32,158 nucleotides of DNA, taken from positions 1-32,158 of the forward strand of contig NZ_RZTT01000011.1 in the NCBI RefSeq assembly GCF_003996995.1, in the 5' to 3' direction. Of the stretch, positions 1-7,937 are shown piece after piece. A program made the position numbers and the translations under genes. The DNA is from Mesorhizobium sp. M7A.T.Ca.US.000.02.2.1 (GTDB lineage Bacteria > Pseudomonadota > Alphaproteobacteria > Rhizobiales > Rhizobiaceae). Numbering within the stretch: the stretch's first letter is position 1; every line of letters begins with the position of its first letter. The notes under the pieces are model-generated. The model did not search any database. It saw only the letters and a list, made by a program, of their open reading frames with translations, and was not told the DNA's origin.

Positions 1-116
1 GCTCATTTCAGCCCCTCGAGATAAGCGACGATGTCACAGGCGACCGCCACATCCCGGAACCAGACCCCGCCAAGGGCGACCTTGCTCCCGAACGTGACGG
101 CCCCCGCGATACGGGC

Positions 117-1988
117 ATGGATGATGCCAGCCTGCATCGCTGGCTCGAGCGCACCTGGCGGACGCCGTCCGGCATCGTAGGAGCGCTCTCGAGCGTCGAT
201 CACAAGGTGATCGCACGACGCTATTTGATCACCGCTTTCGTCTTCCTTGGTCTTGGCGGTCTCAACGCTGTCGCCATGCGTATCCAGCTTTCGGGACCGC
301 AACGCGGCCTGATCGGGCCCGACCTCTACAACCAGCTGTTCACCATGCATGGCGTTACGATGATGTTTCTGTTCGCCGTGCCCATCGTGCAGGCGACCGG
401 GATCTACCTGGTGCCGCTGATGGTGGGCACCCGCAACATCGCGTTTCCGCGCCTGAACGCGTTCAGCTATTGGATCTACGTCTCGGGCGGCGCTTTCGCC
501 TGGGTGTCCTTCGCCCTCAACATGGCTCCTGATGTGGGCTGGTTCGCTTACGTGCCGCTGTCCGGCCCCGAATTCGCACCGGGCAAGCGCGCCGATGTCT
601 GGGCGCAGATGATCACCTATACCGAAGTGTCGTCATTGGCCGTCGCTGTTGCGACCATCGTCACTGTGTTCAAACAGCGTGCCCCCGGCATGTCGCTGGA
701 CAAGATCCCACTCTATGTCTGGGCGATGCTGGTCACTTCCTTCGTCGTCGTCTTCGCGATGCCGGCGGTGATGATCACCTCGACTTTCCTGATCCTTGAC
801 CGCCTGGTCGGCACGCACATCTTCAACCCGGCGGAAGGTGGGGATGCTCTGCTGTTCCAACATCTCTTCTGGTTCTTCGGTCATCCGGAGGTTTACATCA
901 TCTTCCTGCCGGCGACGGGCATGGTGTCCGCGATCATTCCTGTTTTCGCCAGGCGACCGACATTCGGTCATCTCGGGCTGGTCCTGTCGCTGATCGCAGT
1001 CGGCTTCCTGTCGTTCGGGCTCTGGGTTCACCACATGTTCGCCACGGGATTGCCTAAGCTCGGCGCCAGTTTCTTCACCGCATCCAGCATGCTGATCGCC
1101 ATTCCAAACGGCGTGCAGATCTTCTGCTGGCTTGCAACACTTTGGGACGGCCGGCCGGTGATCCGGACGCCATTGCTGTTCGTCTTCGGCTTCTTCTTCA
1201 TCTTCGTCATCGGCGGGCTGACCGGCGTCATGCTCGCCTCTGTGCCATTGGATCTTCAGGTGCACGACACCTATTTCGTCGTCGCGCATTTCCACTACGT
1301 GCTGATCGGCGGCTCGGTGTTCCCGCTGCTTGGCGCGGCTTATTTCTGGTTCCCGAAGATCACCGGCCGCATGATGAGCGAACGCCTTGGACGGTGGCAT
1401 TTCTGGCTGGCCTTCATCGGGTTCAATGCGGCCTTTTTCCCGATGCATCTCGTCGGCCTATGGGGCATGCCACGAAGGGTCTACACCTATCCGGCCGAGC
1501 TTGGCTGGGGCAACATCAACCTTTTCATCTCGGCAGGGGCGCTACTCTTCTTCCTGAGCTTTGTCCTGTTCACCTTCAATCTTGTGCATGGCGCGTTGAA
1601 AGGCACCTCGGCCGGCAACAATCCGTGGGACGCAGGAACCTTGGAGTGGGCAACGTCCTCGCCACCGCCGAGCTATAATTTCGCACGCATTCCCATCGTC
1701 ACCCATATCGAGCCGCTCTGGGCCGAGCGCGAGGCGCTCCCTGTAGCGACCGGGCTCCGCGTCGATGCGCGCGAACTCCTCATCTCGACCTTGGCCGAAG
1801 CTTATCCCGATATTCGCGAGAAATCGGCCACACCGTCGATCTGGCCGCTTTTTGCGGCGCTAGCCGTCGGCGGCACGTTTCTCTATTCGATCTTCACGCC
1901 TTGGGCGATCGTCTGGGGCGCCGCGCCGATCGCCATCACGTTGATCGGTTGGTTCTGGCCGAAGGGCGATCCGGAGGACCAGGAATGA
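117..1988 (+). CDS. ctaD: Cytochrome c oxidase subunit I (heme-copper oxidase, aa3/caa3 type)
   Basis: Catalytic subunit of a proton-pumping terminal oxidase in the inner membrane; it reduces O2 at the heme a3-CuB centre. The 623-residue product carries the family hallmarks: MHGV with the low-spin heme ligand near residue 78, GHPEVY near 256-260 (CuB ligand and cross-linked Tyr, with the proton-channel Glu), WVHH near 305, and HDTYFVVAHFHYV near 383-395. About twelve to fourteen hydrophobic segments are visible. It starts a plus-strand operon and its stop overlaps the subunit III start (ATGA at 1985-1988). The frame stays open to the window edge, so the true start could lie upstream of 117. 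Equivalent genes are called coxN in rhizobial coxMNOP loci. Subunit II is not in the window and would be expected just upstream. Family assignment is certain; the start is less so. Confidence 0.95.
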   Translation: MDDASLHRWLERTWRTPSGIVGALSSVDHKVIARRYLITAFVFLGLGGLNAVAMRIQLSGPQRGLIGPDLYNQLFTMHGVTMMFLFAVPIVQATGIYLVPLMVGTRNIAFPRLNAFSYWIYVSGGAFAWVSFALNMAPDVGWFAYVPLSGPEFAPGKRADVWAQMITYTEVSSLAVAVATIVTVFKQRAPGMSLDKIPLYVWAMLVTSFVVVFAMPAVMITSTFLILDRLVGTHIFNPAEGGDALLFQHLFWFFGHPEVYIIFLPATGMVSAIIPVFARRPTFGHLGLVLSLIAVGFLSFGLWVHHMFATGLPKLGASFFTASSMLIAIPNGVQIFCWLATLWDGRPVIRTPLLFVFGFFFIFVIGGLTGVMLASVPLDLQVHDTYFVVAHFHYVLIGGSVFPLLGAAYFWFPKITGRMMSERLGRWHFWLAFIGFNAAFFPMHLVGLWGMPRRVYTYPAELGWGNINLFISAGALLFFLSFVLFTFNLVHGALKGTSAGNNPWDAGTLEWATSSPPPSYNFARIPIVTHIEPLWAEREALPVATGLRVDARELLISTLAEAYPDIREKSATPSIWPLFAALAVGGTFLYSIFTPWAIVWGAAPIAITLIGWFWPKGDPEDQE

Positions 1989-2590
1989 AGCAGCGCGCCG
2001 CCGCCGATCTTTCTGGCCTGCCGACCTTCGGGCACGGTCCGCGCAGCCCCACCTGGTGGGGCACGCTCGGCTTCATGGCTTTGGAAGGCACCGGTTTTGC
2101 GCTGGCAGCGGGCGCATATCTCTATCTTGCGCTGTCGTGGCCAGCGTGGCGGCTTAGCGCACCGCAGCCTGACCATTGGCCCGGAACGATCGTGACGATT
2201 TTGTTTGTCGTCAGCCTTGTGCCCAACCACGTCCTCCACCGCCACGCCAAGCAATGCTCCATGGTTCCGGTGCGGATCGGCCTGGTGGTCATGTCGCTGC
2301 TCGGCATCGCTCCGCTCGTCGTGCGCTGGTTCGAATTCCCCGCCCTCAACATCTATTGGGACACCAACGCCTATGGATCGATGCTCTGGGTGCTGCTTGG
2401 CCTGCACACCACGCACCTCATAACCGATGTCGGCGACACCATCGTGCTGACAGTGCTGATGTTCACGCGCCACGGCTATAGCGGCCGGCGCTTCGGCGAT
2501 GTCGGCGACAATGTCTTCTACTGGGATTTCGTGGTCCTGACCTGGATCCCGATCTACGTGCTCATCTATTGGGCGCCGAGGCTAGGCTGA
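1985..2590 (+). CDS. Cytochrome c oxidase subunit III
   Basis: Membrane subunit of the heme-copper oxidase that stabilises subunit I and its proton uptake path. The 201-residue product has about five hydrophobic segments. It shows the subunit III signatures WGTLGFMALEGTGFALAAG near the N-terminus (with the conserved membrane Glu) and HTTHLITDVGDT in the second half. The length matches the short five-helix subunit III of caa3-type enzymes. The ATG at 1985 overlaps the subunit I stop by four bases, which indicates translational coupling, and the frame upstream of this ATG lies inside subunit I. In rhizobial nomenclature it would be coxO or coxP; I cannot choose between them. Confidence 0.88.
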   Translation: MKQRAAADLSGLPTFGHGPRSPTWWGTLGFMALEGTGFALAAGAYLYLALSWPAWRLSAPQPDHWPGTIVTILFVVSLVPNHVLHRHAKQCSMVPVRIGLVVMSLLGIAPLVVRWFEFPALNIYWDTNAYGSMLWVLLGLHTTHLITDVGDTIVLTVLMFTRHGYSGRRFGDVGDNVFYWDFVVLTWIPIYVLIYWAPRLG

Positions 2591-2591
2591 G

Positions 2592-2933
2592 ATGCGAGCG
2601 TTGCGGTTGGGAACGTCCTGGGGTGGTCTTCTGTCAGGTCCGCTGGCCTGGGCGGTCTCGACACAGCTGAATTATGCGCTGGTGCCTTGGCAATGCAACC
2701 GTCAGGTGCCGGTCGTGCTTCCCGTGGCGCTGCTGCTCGTCTTGTTGTCGCTGCTCGGCGGGGCGCTGTCGTGGCGGGCGAAGCGGCGAGGCGGTGCCGC
2801 ATTCAAGCCGGAGCGTACGCGCGGCACAGAGCGCTTCGTCGCCAATCTCGGGATGTTGTCGGCGTTGCTGTTTGCGCTTGTGATCCTCATGCAAGGCAGC
2901 GCGGCGCTGATCCTGGATGGGTGCCTGCGATGA
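2592..2933 (+). CDS. Small membrane protein of the oxidase operon
   Basis: A 113-residue protein with three hydrophobic stretches: residues about 10-30, 40-60 (rich in Leu and Val) and 88-110. A basic loop, SWRAKRRGG, lies between the second and third. It begins one base after the subunit III stop and overlaps the next gene by four bases (ATGA at 2930-2933), so it is a core member of the operon. I do not recognise a named family. The position is where other oxidase operons carry a small subunit IV-like or accessory membrane protein, so a structural or assembly role is inferred from context only. Confidence 0.8.
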   Translation: MRALRLGTSWGGLLSGPLAWAVSTQLNYALVPWQCNRQVPVVLPVALLLVLLSLLGGALSWRAKRRGGAAFKPERTRGTERFVANLGMLSALLFALVILMQGSAALILDGCLR

Positions 2934-3808
2934 ACCTGGACGCGCTGTTCCCTACTTCCATCTGCTACGGCGCCGGCGCGCCCGGGGCCGGGTGGACGCT
3001 CGCGCTGCCCATCACCCTGCCACTCGCCGTGCTTGCCCTGGTATATGTCGTTGGCGCTGGCCGGCTTTGGCGGCGCAGCAGCCGCGGCAGGACTCTGCGG
3101 CTGCGCCAAGCTCTGCTGTTCACGGCCGGATGGAGCGTGTTGACAGCCGCATTGGTCAGCCCGATTCATGTGCTCGGCGAGCAGGTCTTTGCGGCGCATA
3201 TGATCGAGCATGAGCTGCTGATGGCCGTGGCGGCGCCGCTGTTGGTCTCTGCCTGCCCGGCTGCGGCCTTGATGTGGGGCCTACCCATCCGGTTTCGGCG
3301 CATCCTGGGAATTGCCGGACACGCCAATTGGCTGAGGGTGGTCTGGGCCTTCGCAACGCGGCCGATCAGCGCGACCACTATCCACGGCATTGCTATATGG
3401 ATTTGGCACATTCCGGTGTTGTTCGAGGCCGCGCTCGAACGCGGCGTACTGCACTATGCACAGCACGCGAGCTTCTTCGGAACAGGGCTGCTGTTCTGGT
3501 GGGTCCTCTTGCCGCGTCCCGGCCGCCAGCATGCCTATGGGAGCGCAGTGATGCACCTCTTTGTCACCTCGCTGCATACCGGGCTGCTCGGCGTTCTCCT
3601 GTTGCTCTCGCCACGCCTCTGGTACCCGGAGAACGCCGTGGGAGCGGCACTGTGGAATTTGAGCCCCCTGGAGGACCAGCAACTTGCCGGACTGGTGATG
3701 TGGGTTCCGGCTGGATTGATATATGGCGGCGCAGCGCTGCTGCTGGTCGCGTTGTGGATCAAGGCGAGCGGAAGGAGGGAGGCGGCGCATGCGTACGAGC
3801 TTGTCTAA
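2930..3808 (+). CDS. ctaG: Cytochrome c oxidase assembly protein, CtaG/Caa3 type
   Basis: Multi-pass membrane protein of the Caa3_CtaG family, needed for assembly of the CuB site of caa3-type oxidases. It is distinct from the Cox11-type CtaG. The product has 292 residues and about seven hydrophobic segments with conserved histidines in HMIEHELLM (near 75), HGIAIWIWHIP (near 155), HYAQHASFFGTGLLFWW (near 175) and TSLHTGLLG (near 205). The ATG at 2930 overlaps the preceding stop by four bases. The same frame is open to 2687, but that part lies inside the previous gene. The context next to subunits I and III supports the role. Confidence 0.9.
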   Translation: MNLDALFPTSICYGAGAPGAGWTLALPITLPLAVLALVYVVGAGRLWRRSSRGRTLRLRQALLFTAGWSVLTAALVSPIHVLGEQVFAAHMIEHELLMAVAAPLLVSACPAAALMWGLPIRFRRILGIAGHANWLRVVWAFATRPISATTIHGIAIWIWHIPVLFEAALERGVLHYAQHASFFGTGLLFWWVLLPRPGRQHAYGSAVMHLFVTSLHTGLLGVLLLLSPRLWYPENAVGAALWNLSPLEDQQLAGLVMWVPAGLIYGGAALLLVALWIKASGRREAAHAYELV

Positions 3809-4205
3809 ACTGCTTGCCGCCGTCATCGCCGCGCTGGTGCTGCTCGTCGCGGCCGTGGCCGGAATGACCTGGTGGTCCGATCGGGCCGCGCGCGTCCGCC
3901 ACGAGGCGGAGGCGGCCACGGGCGGTGACACTGCGAGGGCCTTGCCGATCATGACTGCGAATGGCTGTTCCGGCTGCCATACGATTACGGGCGTGCCGGG
4001 CGCGCAAGGGCAGGTCGGTCCTCGCCTGGATGCCAGCCTTGCTGGCCGCATCTTTATCGGTGGCGGGCTGGCCAACAATCCAGAGAACCTGATCCGCTGG
4101 ATACGATCGGCAAGGGAAGTCGATCCGCACACGGCCATGCCATCGACACGGATCACGGAGCAGCAGGCGCGCGATATCGCGGCCTACCTCTACGCTCTAA
4201 AATGA
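3789..4205 (+). CDS. Membrane-anchored class I cytochrome c
   Basis: A 138-residue c-type cytochrome expected to deliver electrons to the oxidase. An N-terminal hydrophobic anchor (about residues 8-28) precedes a periplasmic heme domain with one CSGCH site (about 60-64). The probable Met axial ligand is in the AMPST segment, and the C-terminal helix ends DIAAYLYALK, as in class I cytochromes. The start at 3789 overlaps the end of ctaG by about 20 bases; an earlier in-frame start at 3723 would lie deep in ctaG. It ends the operon: the next gene is on the other strand. A short inverted repeat (ctaaaat/attttag) spans the stop codon. Confidence 0.88.
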   Translation: MRTSLSKLLAAVIAALVLLVAAVAGMTWWSDRAARVRHEAEAATGGDTARALPIMTANGCSGCHTITGVPGAQGQVGPRLDASLAGRIFIGGGLANNPENLIRWIRSAREVDPHTAMPSTRITEQQARDIAAYLYALK

Positions 4206-4283
4206 TTTTAGCGGTCCATCGTCTGAACAACAACGCCGGCCCTTCTGAAGGGACCGACTATCGTTGATCCAGGATCATTTGAG

Positions 4284-5123
4284 CTAGGTTTGACGCTCAG
4301 ACGGATCGGCAATCCGTTCACGCACGGCATGCTCGGTTTTATCTGCTGTAGACTTCACGATCTCGCCGAGCTGATCAGCCATCGTGCCTGCTTCCATATG
4401 TTGCCGGCCAGCTTCCTGCTTGATGGTCTCATAGGCGTCGGCGGCGACCTGCTTGGCCTCATCGAGACCCCTGTCGAGCATGGTTCCGGCAGTATCGCGA
4501 AGCTTATCACCAAAGGCGCCTAGTTGCTCATCCTCCGTTGCGGTATGCGGCAGCATTGCACCTATAGCGGCGCCGATGGCGAGACCGACGGCCGCTACGG
4601 CCAAGGGTTGGTCCTCCAACAGATCTTGCGCGGAGCGGCTCGCTTTTGCCGCCATGTCACCAGTCCTCGAGCTTGCATTGGCAGCGCTTCCCGTCAGACC
4701 CGCCGCAGCGGCCCTTGCGGTGCTCGATATGGTATCGCCGACGCTGGTAGCGCTCGATGAGAGCGATTCCGCGGCATCGGAGAGCGTGCCGCCGAAGCCG
4801 CCGCGCTCCCCTTCATCATGTCGTCCCGGCGCTGAAGGCAATGGGTAGCCAGCCGAACCGTGGGCCGTGTTTGAGGTACCGCTGCCGAACATCAGCCAAG
4901 CAAGACCCGCGCCGACCATGGTGACCGGCAAAGGATTGTCTCGGACCTGCGTTCTGAGATTGCTGAGCATGGCCGAGCTCTCCCCTCCCGAGAACAGCCC
5001 GGTGAACTCATCCAGCAATTGTCCGGGCGTCATCTTGCCTCGAATGGATTCGGCGGTCTCCATCACCCGGGCGCGAGCTGCCTCGGCCTCGCGTTCAAGT
5101 TCGGCTGCGGATTTCTCTTTCAT
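4284..5123 (-). CDS. DUF3618-type stress membrane protein
   Basis: A 279-residue protein whose N-terminus, KSAAELEREAEAARARVMET followed by SIRGKMTPGQLLDEF, matches the DUF3618 helix. Two short Gly/Ala-rich hydrophobic segments follow: PLPVTMVGAGLAWLMFG near 85 and PLAVAAVGLAIGAAIGAML near 195. Both are preceded by charged helical stretches, in the pattern of YqjD/ElaB-like inner-membrane stress proteins. The start at 5123 is chosen because it overlaps the upstream gene stop (ATGA, 5120-5123); the frame is open further, but that part overlaps the upstream gene. It is the last gene of the operon read from the stress promoter at 6223-6247. Function is not known beyond a probable role at the envelope. 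Confidence 0.85.
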   Translation of the reverse strand: MKEKSAAELEREAEAARARVMETAESIRGKMTPGQLLDEFTGLFSGGESSAMLSNLRTQVRDNPLPVTMVGAGLAWLMFGSGTSNTAHGSAGYPLPSAPGRHDEGERGGFGGTLSDAAESLSSSATSVGDTISSTARAAAAGLTGSAANASSRTGDMAAKASRSAQDLLEDQPLAVAAVGLAIGAAIGAMLPHTATEDEQLGAFGDKLRDTAGTMLDRGLDEAKQVAADAYETIKQEAGRQHMEAGTMADQLGEIVKSTADKTEHAVRERIADPSERQT

Positions 5124-5512
5124 CTCACCTGTTCCTTGATCACGCTCGCGTCGCGCTTGAGCTGTTCCTGGGTCCGGTCGGGGGTAAGTTCCGAAGGCGC
5201 CATGCTGGCCATCCCGGTCCGCAGCAGGATGACGCCGAGAACCGCCACAACCACACCGACCAGCAGGGAAGACCACCCCGCGCCAAGCCCTGCCCGCGTC
5301 AGTGCGATAACGAGTGCCTGCAGCAACACCAATAGCGCGGCGAGCAGGCAGATCGCGCCGCCCAGCACTTCCGCGGCACCTGCTCCGGCTTTGGCAAGCT
5401 TTTCAGAGAGCTCCGCCCGAAACAGCCTGGCCTCGGTTTGCACCAGAGTGGTGACATTCTGGGCCAAGTCGGTGATCAGTCCGGTAAGGCTGGGATTGTC
5501 CTGAGTGTTCAT
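5120..5512 (-). CDS. Holin-X/YqjE-like phage-holin family membrane protein
   Basis: A 130-residue protein. An amphipathic N-terminal helix (about 10-50, SLTGLITDLAQNVTTLVQTE followed by ARLFRAEL) leads into two transmembrane segments (about 52-75 and 80-100) and a charged tail. This matches the Holin-X/YqjE families, which despite the name are mostly host membrane-stress proteins rather than lysis proteins. The ATG at 5512 overlaps the stop of the upstream ndi-like gene (5509), and its own stop overlaps the downstream start. This gives three tightly coupled genes. Confidence 0.82.
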   Translation of the reverse strand: MNTQDNPSLTGLITDLAQNVTTLVQTEARLFRAELSEKLAKAGAGAAEVLGGAICLLAALLVLLQALVIALTRAGLGAGWSSLLVGVVVAVLGVILLRTGMASMAPSELTPDRTQEQLKRDASVIKEQVR

Positions 5513-6117
5513 CTGTCCTGCTCCGCGTTCTGCGTGGCCCCATCATCGCCGACGAGGCCAGAATCCTGGGAACGATCAGCGGACCAATCCTGTTCCCGAT
5601 CGGTGTGTGATCTGAAGTCTTCCGGATCATCCTGAAATTCGGGCCTTGTCGGCGGAGAAGCCTTGATGAACCGCCCGAGAGCCAATCCGGCCAATACCGA
5701 TCCGGCAAGCAGGACACCGGGATTTTGCCGGCCAAAGGACTGCACGTCCTCCAGGACCTGGCCGAACGGTTTCTGTTTCAATGACGATGAAAGCCGCTCC
5801 AAGCCACCGGCGGCATCCAATGCGAACTTCGATGCGTTCCTTTCATCGTTGTTGGCCAGATGGTCACTGGCCGCGCGCAGTGCGCCGCCCAGCGCCGCCA
5901 GACTCGATCCGATGTCGCGCTGAGCTTCCTCCGCCTTGTCGGAAATCGCATCCCTGGCTTCAGATGCATAATCGCCAGCCTTACGGGTCACCGTGTCACG
6001 CGCGTCGTGAAGCAGCTCGCTGGCACGTTCTTGTTCCTGGCGAAGCCTGTCGGAAACGTCGCTTTTCGCCTTGTCGAAATCGGTGGGCTGTCCGCCCTGA
6101 TCGTTCTCATGCTGCAT
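5509..6117 (-). CDS. Nutrient-deprivation-induced (Ndi-like) protein
   Basis: A 202-residue, highly charged protein with a long predicted coiled helix (about 12-75; KSDVSDRLRQEQERASELLH, then repeated DxxxRKAGDY and AxDAISDKAEEAQRD) of the apolipoprotein/LEA-like kind. It is followed by a single Gly/Ala/Leu-rich hydrophobic segment, NPGVLLAGSVLAGLALGRF, at about 134-152 and an acidic tail. Proteins of this form in rhizobia are annotated as nutrient-deprivation-induced proteins of the general stress response; the match is from memory of the family. Upstream the frame is open to 6192 but overlaps the 24-residue gene, so the ATG at 6117 is preferred. Confidence 0.78.
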   Translation of the reverse strand: MQHENDQGGQPTDFDKAKSDVSDRLRQEQERASELLHDARDTVTRKAGDYASEARDAISDKAEEAQRDIGSSLAALGGALRAASDHLANNDERNASKFALDAAGGLERLSSSLKQKPFGQVLEDVQSFGRQNPGVLLAGSVLAGLALGRFIKASPPTRPEFQDDPEDFRSHTDREQDWSADRSQDSGLVGDDGATQNAEQDR

Positions 6118-6124
6118 GGGCCAC

Positions 6125-6199
6125 CTAGTGAAGACCGAGGAAGGAGAGGACCGCGAGCACGACAACGATAAGGCCGATAAGATAGATGACACTGTTCAT
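6125..6199 (-). CDS. 24-residue single-pass membrane peptide
   Basis: A very short gene starting ATG at 6199 and ending TAG at 6125. The product begins MNSVIYLIGLIVVVLAVL and is hydrophobic for nearly its whole length, so it should be one transmembrane helix. GGAGG lies 8 bases before the ATG. The start is about 24 bases downstream of the -10 element of an exact EcfG-type promoter (6223-6247), and the peptide is the first gene of the Ndi-like operon. Tiny hydrophobic proteins of this kind are common beside alphaproteobacterial stress operons and are often left unannotated. Function unknown. Confidence 0.72.
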   Translation of the reverse strand: MNSVIYLIGLIVVVLAVLSFLGLH

Positions 6200-6222
6200 G
6201 TGCACGTCCTCCGTGGCTTCCC

Positions 6223-6247
6223 AACTTCGTGGAACCTCCGATGTTCC
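6223..6247 (-). promoter_or_regulatory. EcfG/RpoE2-type promoter for the envelope-stress operon
   Basis: On the minus strand GGAAC (6247-6243) is separated by exactly 17 bases from GTT (6225-6223), the alphaproteobacterial general-stress sigma factor pattern. It reads into the 24-residue gene and the three genes after it. The -35 element lies inside a perfect 7-bp inverted repeat (6229-6249). Confidence 0.8.
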
Positions 6248-6249
6248 AC
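6229..6249. repeat. Perfect inverted repeat over a stress-promoter -35 element
   Basis: GTGGAAC and GTTCCAC are exact reverse complements separated by 7 bases. The left arm presents GGAAC on the plus strand and the right arm presents it on the minus strand, where it is the -35 element of the operon promoter. It could be an operator or a coincidence of the promoter sequence. Confidence 0.6.
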
Positions 6250-6663
6250 TAGGTGAAAGCATTTATGATCAGGCTGAAACGGAGAGCTCGTCAGGCACGC
6301 AACAATCAGGAATGAGCTGAGCTGCCCCTCGTGCGGAGCTTCAGTGGCTCGAGTACAAACCTCCCGACTGCGCACGGGTCGAGCGGAAGGCCGCCGGTTG
6401 CCTCGGCTTTGGCTGACCTTTGTCTATTCGGCTGTCCGCCTGTCGATCATCTGCTCGCTCTGGACGCCCGGCACGTCCCTGCGCTGTTGGACGCCTTCAA
6501 CGAAGCGAGGATGAAGGCATAGAATACGTGCTGATGTTTCATTCTCCTGCGGGAAGGAGCAGAGATATTCAGTTCGCCCATGTCTTCGAACGCCGCGAGC
6601 GACTGCTGCATGGTGTCGTGTGCACGCGCTCCGACGGATTGTTCCGTCCGAGCAACACCTAAA
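6250..6663. other. Intergenic region without a convincing gene
   Basis: Between the stress-operon promoter and the propeller protein. Short open frames exist on both strands (plus strand ending near 6522 with HVPALLDAFNEARMKA, minus strand 6447-6671), but neither has a ribosome site or a recognisable family. It may contain a decayed gene. No EcfG site pointing into it was found. Confidence 0.4.
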
Positions 6664-7581
6664 TCATGCAACCTTGGAAAACAGGGCGACGTCGCATCTG
6701 GCCAAGCCGTAGCGCCACCGATGATCGGTCGTGGCGACCCGGCTTTGGTAAAACAGCGAAAGTTGGCCCCCTTCGATCATCACGGTCGAGTGGCCGTTCT
6801 CTCCCGGCTGGCCTGGTTCCAGCACCGGTCCCATCGACACATAAGGTCCAGCAACATCATCGGCGATGGCAAAAAACACGCGTTGCCGGTTTCCCCGAAG
6901 GCCATTCGGGAGAAAGCAAGTGGCATTGAGAAGCACGCGGCCATCCGGCAATTCGACCAGTTGTGCGCCCTCTATCCCCCATTCGTAGTCGGGATCCTCT
7001 CTCGTGTTGTGGTGAGGAACTTCATTATGGTCGAGGATCTTGCCGATCCGCTTCCAAGGGCCGAACCATGAATCGGATTGGCTACGCGCGAGATAGATGT
7101 CGGGCTGTGGCACCCTGGTGAATTTTGGCATGGCGGAATAGACGAGGTAGCGCTTGCCGCCAATAACTGCGGGATGCGGATCGTAAATGCCATCTTCCTC
7201 CGTGTCCGGGATGGCGAGGATTGCCGGGCTAAGAACCACCCAATGGAACCCGTCATTGGAAACCGCATGCTCGCAGCGGCCACCAGACTTCATGAACTCG
7301 GTCTGGATGAACATGTGAAAGACGCCACTTTCGTGAATGACCCCCGGAGCCGCAACACCACTCCCATTGATAGGAAGCTCGATCGACTGATGCTCGGTCC
7401 ACGGCCCATAAAGTTCCGGCGCCGTGGCATGCAGGATCCTCCACGTCTCGCTGGTCACCGTGCCGCTCGAGCCGAAGACGTGCCACAGGCTGCCATCAAA
7501 GACGGGGCAAGGGTCTTTGAGATCATCCACGCTTTGCGGATGAAACAGCGGAAAAACATTGGTTGAAAAGTCGATCTTCAT
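6664..7581 (-). CDS. Five-bladed beta-propeller glycosidase-like protein (GH43/GH130-like)
   Basis: A 305-residue protein with blade-like repeats typical of the GH43/62/117/130 propeller superfamily: DPCPVFDGSLWHVFGSSG (about 23), GVFHMFIQTEF (about 85), YDPHPAVIGGKRYLVYSAMP (about 133), EGAQLVELPDGRVLLNATCF (about 203) and NGHSTVMIEGGQLSLFYQSR (about 263). The Asp of the first DP, the Asp of YDPHP and the Glu of EGAQ are in the positions expected of the catalytic triad, but this needs a structural check. No signal peptide is seen, so it is probably cytoplasmic. A weak variant stress promoter (AGAAC-N17-GTT, 7670-7694) lies upstream. The substrate is unknown; the neighbours suggest a galactofuranose-containing glycan. 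Confidence 0.78.
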   Translation of the reverse strand: MKIDFSTNVFPLFHPQSVDDLKDPCPVFDGSLWHVFGSSGTVTSETWRILHATAPELYGPWTEHQSIELPINGSGVAAPGVIHESGVFHMFIQTEFMKSGGRCEHAVSNDGFHWVVLSPAILAIPDTEEDGIYDPHPAVIGGKRYLVYSAMPKFTRVPQPDIYLARSQSDSWFGPWKRIGKILDHNEVPHHNTREDPDYEWGIEGAQLVELPDGRVLLNATCFLPNGLRGNRQRVFFAIADDVAGPYVSMGPVLEPGQPGENGHSTVMIEGGQLSLFYQSRVATTDHRWRYGLARCDVALFSKVA

Positions 7582-7820
7582 ATCAGCCCCGGAATTCGCC
7601 TGGCACGGACTCGCCAGTGATGCGGGCGAATCAACTTGATGTCCTGCACATTTTATAACCAGCGACTTAAACGCAAATACGGCAGGTCAGTTCTCCACCG
7701 ACATTCCCCCGTCGCTCACGCTTTCAAAGCCCGGCGACGCGTGGTGGCCGTTCTCAGCTCCGCGGAAATATCGTCGCATCCATCATCCGAGCGGTGACTG
7801 AGAGCTCTTCACTTCACCTT
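7582..7820. other. Divergent intergenic region
   Basis: Lies between the minus-strand propeller gene and the plus-strand glycosyltransferase. It holds one weak variant EcfG site on the minus strand (7670-7694, AGAAC-N17-GTT). The exact plus-strand site at 7821 lies just beyond its end. No small gene with a ribosome site was found. Confidence 0.5.
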
Positions 7821-7845
7821 GGAACAACTCACGCGGTGGAAAGTT
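7821..7845 (+). promoter_or_regulatory. EcfG/RpoE2-type promoter for the glycosyltransferase-glf operon
   Basis: GGAAC (7821-7825), 17 bases, GTT (7843-7845). It reads toward the glycosyltransferase ATG at 7938, leaving a leader of about 85 bases. Confidence 0.8.
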
Positions 7846-7937
7846 AGGAGCTGGTACCGAAGTCTATTTCTCCTCCATCTGCGATTAACAAATGTTAGTC
7901 GCAGCATAAATTAAAGATTACAGGAAGGAAAATCTCA

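Noticed and set aside
633-1448. Long open frame on the minus strand across oxidase subunit I (271 codons)
   Set aside because: It is antisense to a certain gene with fully conserved motifs; its translation is His/Glu/Arg-rich and unlike any family. High GC creates such shadows.
2161-2186. GGAAC followed by GTT inside the subunit III gene
   Set aside because: Spacing is 15, not 17, and it lies inside a coding region with no gene start downstream at a suitable distance.
5120-5512. Phage holin, hence a prophage remnant
   Set aside because: The Holin-X-like protein sits in a stress operon with Ndi-like and DUF3618 genes; no lysis, tail or integrase genes occur in the window.
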